Positions 17,693 through 24,957 of a stretch of DNA of 47,968 nt are shown here, one piece after another; position 1 is the first letter of the stretch, and each line of letters starts with the position of its first letter. The stretch lies in NCBI GenBank assembly GCA_039193195.1, contig JBCCWS010000045.1, positions 1 through 47,968 of the forward strand, in the 5' to 3' direction. The notes under the pieces were generated by a model. The model had not been told where the DNA came from and made no database searches. It saw only the letters and a list, made by a program, of their open reading frames with translations. This DNA comes from Pseudomonadota bacterium (GTDB lineage: Bacteria; Pseudomonadota; Gammaproteobacteria; Steroidobacterales; JBCBZW01). The translations under genes and the position numbers were made by a program.

Positions 17693-19309
17693 CTATCGAG
17701 TTGTTGTTCTGAACCAGTTTGCTTCGACTTCCTGTTGCTCCTCAAGTATCTGGTACAGCATCGCGACATCGCCTCTGGTCGCTGCCGTCTCGTGGGACGC
17801 CATGAGCGGATTCCCAGGCAGTCCAATCGAATCGAGCCACTGCTCACCGTCATAGAAGCGCGACGCTGCACCGAATCGTTCGGCATCCAAGTATGTTGCA
17901 AGAGCTCGATTGGTCCCTGCGAACGCCACGCGCGAACGCTGGCTTCCGTCTAGCGGATTGGAGTAGATGGAAGTAGTGCTCCAGGTATCTGAGGCCGCAT
18001 CGAACTGAAACGCCCAAAGGTCAACAGCGAGGGGGTCGACCGCATTCCCTTGATGCTTGAAGACGATCGCCACGTTGCCGTCTTCATCGTAGTCAGAGTC
18101 GCCGAAGTCAGCTATGAAACCGTAGGCTAGCTCTCCGACGCTCACCCGCAACGTTACCGGCTTTCCCCATATTCCGTCCACGCGCCGAGTGGCGCGAAAA
18201 AGCCAGACAGTCGTAGCGCCGAGTTCGATTGGCAGATAGTAAGCGACGGTTGCGTTCCCGGACCCGTCGAGTACCACAGGGTAGTCGGACGCGCCACCGC
18301 CAACTGGGATTACCGCGTGTTGCGTTCCACGGACAAGAGTTGGCGACGTCCAACCCTCAGAAGGGGAGAGAAACGTTCGAGCATACATACCACTGCTTCC
18401 CCCACCTTCGACTAGATAGAGCGCTTCTATCGAGTTGCCTTCTCTGCTCGAAACGACGGTCGGAACCTTGATCCTGTTTGCAGCCGGCGAGATCCACTCG
18501 GGGTTTGCCCATGTGTCATTGTCAGCGTCATACACCACGGCAAACATGCGGTTGACTGACGTCTCCAGCATCGAAACAACAACTACGTTGCCATCAGCAT
18601 CGGCTGCTGCATTGATGTCTTGGAAGAAGAAGTCCGGGGAGATCGCTTTGTACACAAGTTCTTCTTCCCACGTACCGCCCGGTGAGTAGCGAAGGGCACG
18701 CAGCTCGTTGGTGTCATCGAGCGCCCTGAAAGCAACAGTGATGTTGTCTTGTTGATCGATGACGATCTTCGTGTCGAGGATAAGGGCCGAACCCCCCTCG
18801 TACTCAAACTGTGTAGACCAGGTACCACTCGCCGGGTCGCCGCGCACTATCGCGTAGCCATTCCCCACGAACAGCACAGCCCAGACCGAACCTGCGGAAT
18901 CGACGACGGGTTCAACAAATATCTCAGCAGAATCCGAAATGCCGTCGGATAGCTCAGACATGCTATCCCAGATCCCGCCCACATCTACGGGGCTGTTTTG
19001 TCCGTAGGCAGTAGCGGGGGACCCGATAGATCTGAGCACTCCATAGCGATTGACGGTTGCTTCGGTCTCGCCTTCTCGTATGACGGTCGCCCCATCGTGC
19101 GTGGAGTGCCAAGTCGCGTCTGCGCTCCCCGCCCAATCGACTGACCAGACTTTTTGCCCATTTGATCGATAAGCCTCGAATCTGGCCGCGGAGGGCTTTG
19201 CCATATGTAGGTGCTCCGCCGCGCCAGCAGCGCTGCACCCAAAGAGGGCCCCAATTAAGACGCCGTGTAGAAGACTTCGCAATCGCGTCAGCTCATTCAA
19301 TATTGACAC
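17693..19309 (-). CDS. Exported Trp-repeat beta-propeller-like protein (family copy 7, near-duplicate of copy 2)
   Basis: 538 residues, exactly the length of copy 2. The start is a GTG at 19309; it aligns with the ATG of copy 2 (both followed by TCA and preceded by CCATGGAGGG), which fixes the start in both genes. Signal peptide (LLHGVLIGALFGCSAAGA), then FEAYRSNGQKVW, then seven Trp/DxxGN units, then HETAATRGDVAMLYQ and WFRTTTR. DNA identity to copy 2 is very high along the whole gene, with long stretches differing only at scattered bases, so this is a recent dispersed duplication about 16 kb away on the same strand. No catalytic motif. Function unknown. Confidence 0.87.
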   Translation of the reverse strand: MSILNELTRLRSLLHGVLIGALFGCSAAGAAEHLHMAKPSAARFEAYRSNGQKVWSVDWAGSADATWHSTHDGATVIREGETEATVNRYGVLRSIGSPATAYGQNSPVDVGGIWDSMSELSDGISDSAEIFVEPVVDSAGSVWAVLFVGNGYAIVRGDPASGTWSTQFEYEGGSALILDTKIVIDQQDNITVAFRALDDTNELRALRYSPGGTWEEELVYKAISPDFFFQDINAAADADGNVVVVSMLETSVNRMFAVVYDADNDTWANPEWISPAANRIKVPTVVSSREGNSIEALYLVEGGGSSGMYARTFLSPSEGWTSPTLVRGTQHAVIPVGGGASDYPVVLDGSGNATVAYYLPIELGATTVWLFRATRRVDGIWGKPVTLRVSVGELAYGFIADFGDSDYDEDGNVAIVFKHQGNAVDPLAVDLWAFQFDAASDTWSTTSIYSNPLDGSQRSRVAFAGTNRALATYLDAERFGAASRFYDGEQWLDSIGLPGNPLMASHETAATRGDVAMLYQILEEQQEVEANWFRTTTR

Positions 19310-19663
19310 TGTTAGGGGCCCTCCATGGACTTCCTCTAATACTGATGTACTTGGCTACGTATGGTTGAGGGGTATGTCCAGTGGAGTCGAACGTCTGCGG
19401 CCACCGCGTTTGCTGCATTGCAGTCAGGTGAAACCGCAGAGCAGTGGGGCCGCTGTCGACTTGTACTGAAACACCACGGCAGCGAGGCCACACCAGGCCA
19501 ACTGCTCCTCTCCATCCCGAAACTCTTGGTGCCATCGTTTTCGTCGTCCCTGCGTTCCTTTGTTCAGTCGCTGTGGCCCGGCGCGCTGAACGCGCTCGCG
19601 CGAGATCTGGCGCACACAGGGATCCGACCGTCGCGGAGCGGATGATCTAAAGTTCGTCAGATA

Positions 19664-20116
19664 GTGGGTCCAATCGCCGCCACCCAATACCCATACAGAC
19701 ATCGTCGTTTACCAAGAACGGGACGCGTTTTCCTGCTATCTCCTGAGGCGTTCAATCGAAACGTACCGACTGGGCCGGCGGCAGGCGATAAGACTTATCT
19801 GTTGCTCAGTTCCTCCAACGCGGAACGATTTACCAACACGGATGGCGATGGCAACGTCTGGCTGGTGCGTCTGCGCCCAGATAACCAGGCAGTGTCTTCG
19901 CTGAGGCTAAGCGATCGGACGAACGGCGCGCGTATTCGTGCGGAGGTTGAGGTCTACTTCCCGAATAACGATAACACGCAGCTTCCGATCTTCTATTACT
20001 CAGAGGTGGTGGGAACCACCGACACGGACAACACCTGTGTCAACAACGAGGTTATCCTCCAAGACTTCTCGCTCCGAAGAACGACCGTTGGAAGCGCACA
20101 GCTGAACGCGATCTAG
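19664..20116 (+). pseudogene. C-terminal fragment of an unknown exported-type protein
   Basis: The open frame gives 150 residues from a GTG, but the first 20 or so residues look non-coding and there is no signal peptide. From VFLLSPEAFNRNVPTGP onward the sequence is protein-like, with an Asp/Asn-rich patch (NTDGDGNVWLVRLRPDN), beta-type strands, and a single Cys in NTCVNN. I read it as the surviving tail of a longer exported protein whose N-terminus was lost. I do not recognise the family. A strong hairpin follows the stop (20138-20165). Confidence 0.4.
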
Positions 20117-20137
20117 AGATCAGGTCACCGGACCGAA

Positions 20138-20165
20138 GTGCGCCGGGGCGTGAGCCCCGGCGCGT
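20138..20165 (+). terminator. GC-rich hairpin with GTGA loop
   Basis: A perfect 10-bp stem (20140-20149 with 20154-20163), plus two outer G-T pairs, encloses a GTGA tetraloop, which fits the stable GNRA class. It is followed by a poor T stretch (TTCTGCT). It lies 21 bp after the fragment at 19664-20116 and 33 bp before the ATG of the FG-GAP gene. It is a likely terminator for the former or a leader structure of the latter. Confidence 0.6.
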
Positions 20166-20198
20166 TCTGCTACAAACAACCCCACCGGAGAAATAATT

Positions 20199-22073
20199 AT
20201 GACTATATCCGACAGGGATCATTTGCTCCGAGCACTCGCAGCCATTGCCTTTCTTCTTGCTTTCTCAAACGTAGACGCTGGCGTTTTCCCACAACGTTTT
20301 GACCTCAGCAACTTCACCGAGGCCGACGGTGTGATTCTGACGGGGATAGAGCTCAATTCGAACGCAGGTGCGCATGCGCGAGCGGCCGGCGACTTCAACG
20401 GCGATGGGATCGACGACATCGTCATTGGCAGCTCCGAGGTGGAGCAAGGTTTCGCTGGAGCCGCGTTTGTGGTTTACGGCTCAAACAGCCCACCTGCAAA
20501 CATCGAGTTAGCCAGTCTCAATGGCGCAAACGGTTTTCTCATGAGAGGTGGTGACGGCGACGATTTGGGTGAGCAGGTTGCCGGGCTAGGTGATATCAAT
20601 GGAGATGGCTACGACGACATCGGTGTGGGGGCACGCAACAAAGACGTCCTTCAACGGGAAGCGCCGGGTGTCGTGCACGTGATTTTTGGGGGGCCCAACG
20701 TAGCGCCTTCGGGTGAACTTGATCCTGATGCCCTGGATGGATCAAACGGCTTCGTTGTTAACGGGTTTTTCCCGGGCGGAGACGCCTCCATGGTGAGTGC
20801 GGCGGGTGATGTCAATGCTGACGGGTTCCCTGACATTGCGATCGGTGCCTTCGGCGTAGATACGCCCACAAAGGGTAACGTCGGGCAAGCGTACCTCGTC
20901 TTTGGTGGACCAGAGGTGGGTAGTTCGGGGGTGATCAATGTGTTGACGCTGAACGGAAGTAATGGCGTGATTCTGGAGGGGCAAGAAGCGGACGACTTCA
21001 CCGGCCGGGACACCGCTGGTATCGGCGACATCAACGATGACGGCATTGATGATGTGCTCATTGGTGCGTTCTCCGTTGACTTCGGTGAACTCGCCGACGT
21101 TGGAGGTGGGTATGTGCTCTACGGATCCTCTGACCCGTGGCCTGACCGAATCGCCCTCGGCGAGTTGCTACCTACGCAGGGCTACTTCTTCGGTTGCATT
21201 GGCGCCGGCTTTGACTGCGGTGCTGGGGTGGATGGCCTCGGAGACGTGAATGCAGACGGCCACCCCGATTTCATTGTCTCCGGTTCTCGTGCTCAGCCTG
21301 ACGGCGTGCTAGATGTTGGTGAAGCCTATGTGGTGTTCGGTGGTGGAACCATCGGCAGCGATGGGGATGCCCGCACATCCGAATTGAACGGCAACAACGG
21401 GTTCACCATCCAGGGGATCGATCGTGAGGACTTTTTTGGTAGGCCATCAAGCACTGCAGGAGACATCAACGGAGACGGCATCCCGGACATCGTAATTGGT
21501 GCGAACATGGCCGAGCCGGAGGACGGAATCGACAATGGGGAGGTGTACGTGATCTACGGCAAGGCAGGTGTCGGTTCCTCGGGGCGCCTCCTTGCGGAAG
21601 AACTGGATGGCGACAATGGGTTCACACTGGAGGGTGCAGATGTGGGCTCCGCGCTCGGGGCGTCCGCCACAACAGCGGGCGATTTCAACGCGGATGGGCT
21701 AGATGACCTGATGATCGGTGCGCCGTTCGAGATTGCGAAGGGGCAGGTCTATATCCTCTTCGGCCGCGACGGCAACCGCGATATCGACGACGATGGCGTT
21801 AGCGACGTGGATGACAACTGCATCGAGCGCAGTAATGCCGATCAGCGAGACAGTAATGGCGATGGCTACGGAAACGTCTGCGACGCGGATCTTACCGATG
21901 ATTGCGTGGTAAACATTCAGGACTGGCTTGCCATGCGAACTGTCTTCGGTACAGATGATGCGGATGCTGACTTGGATGGCGACGGCATCGTGAACATTGA
22001 TGACGCTCGCGCGTTGTTCGGCGATCGGCTCTCTCCGCCAGGACCGAGTGGGTTGACTGAAGTCTGTCAGTAG
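20199..22073 (+). CDS. Exported FG-GAP seven-bladed propeller with TSP3 and dockerin-like tail (A)
   Basis: 624 residues. The ATG at 20199 has GGAG upstream. Signal peptide (AAIAFLLAFSNVDAG). Seven FG-GAP calcium-binding repeats follow, with cores such as GDFNGDGIDDIVIG at about residues 65, 131, 203, 276, 348, 421 and 494, giving an integrin-alpha-type seven-bladed propeller. After it comes a thrombospondin type 3 segment (DDDGVSDVDDNC, then QRDSNGDGYGNVCDADL). Last is a dockerin-like pair of calcium loops (DDCVVNIQDW and DADLDGDGIVNIDDAR), with the tail PGPSGLTEVCQ. Cys residues at both ends of the dockerin-like part could pair. It is probably an extracellular calcium-dependent binding or adhesion protein. 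It is a paralogue of the next gene. Confidence 0.9.
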   Translation: MTISDRDHLLRALAAIAFLLAFSNVDAGVFPQRFDLSNFTEADGVILTGIELNSNAGAHARAAGDFNGDGIDDIVIGSSEVEQGFAGAAFVVYGSNSPPANIELASLNGANGFLMRGGDGDDLGEQVAGLGDINGDGYDDIGVGARNKDVLQREAPGVVHVIFGGPNVAPSGELDPDALDGSNGFVVNGFFPGGDASMVSAAGDVNADGFPDIAIGAFGVDTPTKGNVGQAYLVFGGPEVGSSGVINVLTLNGSNGVILEGQEADDFTGRDTAGIGDINDDGIDDVLIGAFSVDFGELADVGGGYVLYGSSDPWPDRIALGELLPTQGYFFGCIGAGFDCGAGVDGLGDVNADGHPDFIVSGSRAQPDGVLDVGEAYVVFGGGTIGSDGDARTSELNGNNGFTIQGIDREDFFGRPSSTAGDINGDGIPDIVIGANMAEPEDGIDNGEVYVIYGKAGVGSSGRLLAEELDGDNGFTLEGADVGSALGASATTAGDFNADGLDDLMIGAPFEIAKGQVYILFGRDGNRDIDDDGVSDVDDNCIERSNADQRDSNGDGYGNVCDADLTDDCVVNIQDWLAMRTVFGTDDADADLDGDGIVNIDDARALFGDRLSPPGPSGLTEVCQ

Positions 22074-22092
22074 CAGCCGATGTACTCTGCCA

Positions 22093-22128
22093 GCCCCTCT
22101 TGTGGCCAACAGTGGCTGCAAGGGGGGC
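22093..22128 (+). terminator. Long hairpin after the FG-GAP gene A
   Basis: GCCCCTCTTG (22093-22102) pairs with CAAGGGGGGC (22119-22128) with one G-T pair; an inner GCCA/TGGC stem (22105-22108 with 22113-22116) closes an ACAG loop. It lies 20 bp after the stop codon. There is no T run, so it may work as a 3'-end stabiliser or a Rho-assisted terminator. Confidence 0.5.
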
Positions 22129-22368
22129 GGCGAGCGAAACGTGCCGCTAGGATGTGGAGCGAGATGTCGCTCCATCGACTTCAATATGAGGCAGTAGTCG
22201 CCGGTCGGTCTTTGATCTGCACTCGATGCGAAAGAGCCCGCGCTCTTCCAATGCGACCGAAGTACCCGGTGATATCCGAATCTGCTTTCAACCAGCAGGT
22301 GAGCTTCACGTGCGTACCTTCGGCTCGTGAGCGCGTGCACCTCTGACTGAGAATGCCCGAGCTGGAAG

Positions 22369-22515
22369 ATGGGTCGCATGATCGAATGCGAGTTGCTCAA
22401 CGGACTCATCGACGCTCGGCTCTACGATGTCGACTCAGACGTAGTGACTCTCCGCGGCTACGAGCTCACCCGCATGCAAGCTCATGCTGAGCTCGTAGCT
22501 AACACCGTGCTATGA
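22369..22515 (+). CDS. Small hypothetical ORF (48 residues) overlapping a hairpin
   Basis: ATG at 22369 to TGA at 22513-22515. The product begins MGRMIECELLNGLIDARLYD and ends ELVANTVL; it is acidic with alternating hydrophobics and could form helices. The ribosome binding site is weak (GGAAG only 1 base before ATG). The second half overlaps a long inverted repeat (22457-22499), so the open frame may be incidental. No family recognised. Confidence 0.3.
   Translation: MGRMIECELLNGLIDARLYDVDSDVVTLRGYELTRMQAHAELVANTVL
22457..22499. repeat. Perfect 12-bp inverted repeat with inner stem
   Basis: GCTACGAGCTCA (22457-22468) pairs perfectly with TGAGCTCGTAGC (22488-22499). Within the 19-base loop GCATG (22472-22476) pairs with CATGC (22483-22487). 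The stem is mixed-composition and has no T run after it. It could be a regulatory hairpin in the leader of the FG-GAP gene B or a relic of a mobile element end. Confidence 0.55.
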
Positions 22516-22709
22516 TTCAAGCTAGGTAAAGTCATAGGGTCTGCAGCGTAGTAGGCAGCAAGCCCATGGGGGATGGAAGCGCCAGCCTGTCGGTTGACAT
22601 CGAGGCGCTGAGCGCTGGTGCGGGCGCAGCAGCTCAACTCGCTCAACAGTCCACCTTGACGACCAACTCCTCGAGCAGATCAACCGGCTCATCGCAACAA
22701 GGAAGAAGC
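22516..22709. other. Leader of FG-GAP gene B with a coding-like frame
   Basis: The frame of gene B is open from 22566, but the signal peptide begins only at 22710. In a different frame the bases about 22660-22736 read DDQLLEQINRLIATRKKHDI and then YQSLQ before a stop inside gene B. This looks like the tail of an unrelated small protein, possibly a gene truncated by rearrangement. I could not find a start for it. Confidence 0.25.
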
Positions 22710-24554
22710 ATGACATCTATCAGTCTCTCCAGTAGCGTGCGCTGCGCACTAGGTGTAGGTGCTATCGCGTTTCTTGTTGGCGCAGCCACTGCTCAGGACG
22801 CGCCGTTCCCGGCGCGCCTGGACCTGAGCACGCTTGACGCCAGCGAAGGCCTCGCCATCAACGACAGGCTCGGTCGGCGCCGCTTCGGTTACGCCGTGGA
22901 GATGGTGAGAGACGTCAATGGCGACGGTATCGACGACCTCCTGGTCGGCGCCCCTTATACGCAAGTGGATAGCCAGACCGACGCTGGCACGGCTTACCTC
23001 ATCTTCGGAAGTCCTTCCCTGGGCGAGGACGGTGTCCTGGACGTCCCGGAGCTAGCCATCGGTGAAGGCGTACGCTTTCCGGGCCGCTGCGAGGACGCGC
23101 GCATGGGTGCTTTCGTCAGCGGGGCGGGTGATGTGGATGGCGATGGCCTGAACGACTTCCTGATTGCCGCGCCCACGGTAAACGCCACCTGTACGGGAAT
23201 ACTCAATCAAGGCGATGTGTATCTGATTTTCGGCAGCGAAGGTCTGAGCGACACGGTGGAGTTCAGCGTGCGTGACATCAACGGCACAAACGCGGCCTTA
23301 GTGCGCCAGCCTGAACCGGCCTCCACCTTCAAGCTGAACGGACCTGTCGGTGCAATAGGTGACTTCAATGGCGATGGGCGCGACGACTTCGTTATCGGCG
23401 GCGAATACGGCTCCAATGAGGGGATCGCCTGGGTCGTCTTCGGCGGGCCCGATCTTCGCGGGTCACCTGTCCTCGAGCTCGGCGAACTCGACGGCAGCAA
23501 TGGTTTCACCATCCGCACCCCTAGGGAACTCGATAATGTAGGCGGTGGCGGGGATCTCAACGGCGACGGTCTGGATGACCTGGTCATCGCGTCGCCCTTT
23601 GAGAACACGGACGATTCCGACGGCAACACCTACATACTCTTCGGCAGCCAATCCCTGGGTGCCGACGGCGGTCCAATCGACGTGGAGGCGCTGGATGACG
23701 TGCCTTCGCTCAGAGTGCGTGGTGAAGATACGGTGGGTGGGCGCGCAGGCTACGGCGCTCGCGTGGTCGGCGACGTCAATGGCGACGGTTTCGATGATCT
23801 TGCCCTGGGAGATTTCTTCCGTGATCCCTCCGAGGCCTACCTGATCTTCGGTGCAGCAGACTTGGCGCAGCCGGGGGGAGATCTGCAGCTCACGGAGCTG
23901 GACGGCACCAACGGACTGACGATACGCGCGAACCCAATACAAGGGCTTGGTAACGATGTGGCTCCAGCGGGCGACGTCAATGGCGATGGCATCGATGACG
24001 TGCTCATCGCCGACGCCAACACTGCTTCCACCTATGTACTCTTCGGCGGCCCCTTGCTCGGCTCAGTCCCCTTGCTGAGCACGAATGACGTTGACGGCCT
24101 GATTGGCTTTCGCGCTGAGAGTCCGATACTCGATCTCACAGGTGCCTCTGTTTCCGGCGGCAAAGACCTGAACGCTGACGGGGTGGCGGACTTCGCCCTG
24201 GGGGCGCCCGAGGTGATCCGCCAGGGCGTGTATGTGGTGTACGGCCGCGTCCTGCCATCGGACCTGGATCGAGACGGCGTCAGTGATGAGGCGGACAATT
24301 GCCAGCTGGCGATCAACGCTGACCAGCGCGATAGCAACGGCGACGGCTACGGTAACCTGTGCGACGCTGATCTCAATGACGACTGCGTCGTCACGGCGGC
24401 GGACTGGTTCATCATGCGAGACGTGTTGTTCACCGACGATGCGGATGCGGACCTCGATGGGGACGGTGAAGTCGACCTGCAGGATGCGCGACGTCTCTTC
24501 GAGCACCGCGGCGAGGCACCAGGCCCGAGCGGTGTGACGAACCTCTGCGACTGA
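22710..24554 (+). CDS. Exported FG-GAP seven-bladed propeller with TSP3 and dockerin-like tail (B)
   Basis: 614 residues from the ATG at 22710, which has GGAAG upstream and opens a signal peptide (ALGVGAIAFLVGAATAQ); an in-frame start at 22566 would put 48 Ser/Gln-rich residues before it. Seven FG-GAP cores (such as RDVNGDGIDDLLVGA) lie at about residues 68, 140, 217, 282, 354, 420 and 485. They are followed by the same TSP3 segment (DQRDSNGDGYGNLCDADLN) and a dockerin-like pair (DDCVVTAADW; DADLDGDGEVDLQDAR), ending PGPSGVTNLCD. It is a diverged tandem paralogue of the previous gene; the tails are better conserved than the propeller loops. Probably an extracellular calcium-dependent binding protein. 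Confidence 0.9.
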   Translation: MTSISLSSSVRCALGVGAIAFLVGAATAQDAPFPARLDLSTLDASEGLAINDRLGRRRFGYAVEMVRDVNGDGIDDLLVGAPYTQVDSQTDAGTAYLIFGSPSLGEDGVLDVPELAIGEGVRFPGRCEDARMGAFVSGAGDVDGDGLNDFLIAAPTVNATCTGILNQGDVYLIFGSEGLSDTVEFSVRDINGTNAALVRQPEPASTFKLNGPVGAIGDFNGDGRDDFVIGGEYGSNEGIAWVVFGGPDLRGSPVLELGELDGSNGFTIRTPRELDNVGGGGDLNGDGLDDLVIASPFENTDDSDGNTYILFGSQSLGADGGPIDVEALDDVPSLRVRGEDTVGGRAGYGARVVGDVNGDGFDDLALGDFFRDPSEAYLIFGAADLAQPGGDLQLTELDGTNGLTIRANPIQGLGNDVAPAGDVNGDGIDDVLIADANTASTYVLFGGPLLGSVPLLSTNDVDGLIGFRAESPILDLTGASVSGGKDLNADGVADFALGAPEVIRQGVYVVYGRVLPSDLDRDGVSDEADNCQLAINADQRDSNGDGYGNLCDADLNDDCVVTAADWFIMRDVLFTDDADADLDGDGEVDLQDARRLFEHRGEAPGPSGVTNLCD

Positions 24555-24957
24555 GTGTCGTAGCGCAGCGCGTGCTGCTCTGAGCCCTGAAACAGGTTCC
24601 AAGCCAGTTATGGTGAATATGCGAGTTGATCAGGCTCACTTTCTGTTTTCGGAAGTGGTGGATTCGGTTTTGCCGAAGGCTGTATTCGGCAATTTCGATT
24701 GACACTTCCTTGTCAGGTAAGTTGAGTGTGTGGCACTTCTAGCTCCGCATCGTTAGCGCCGCGGTGCTTGCGTGTGCTGCTTGTGCAGCGTGCTTGACTC
24801 GCTGAAGTAAGTTTGTGCCGGAGATAGACGAGCGCGCATACTCGCCTCGGAAAGAGTAGTACGCGCCCGACAAGAAGAAGTAGCGCTGGCGCGTTGCTGG
24901 TCTCTACTACTAAGCACCAGCGCCAGGAACACGAAACCGCCGTAGCAAGGATGCTCC
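24555..24957. other. Intergenic region upstream of the beta-helix gene
   Basis: About 400 bp. A TTGACA at 24699-24704 lies in a small TGACA/TGTCA inverted repeat but has no good -10 partner. Near 24872-24925 GCGCTGG and CCAGCGC form a long-range inverted repeat, possibly a leader hairpin, shortly before the ribosome binding site AAGGATG of the next gene. No gene seen. Confidence 0.35.

Noticed and set aside
23207-23942. Minus-strand frames opposite the FG-GAP genes
   Set aside because: Ser/Pro-rich shadows caused by GAC/GGC repeat codons on the plus strand; no independent signals.
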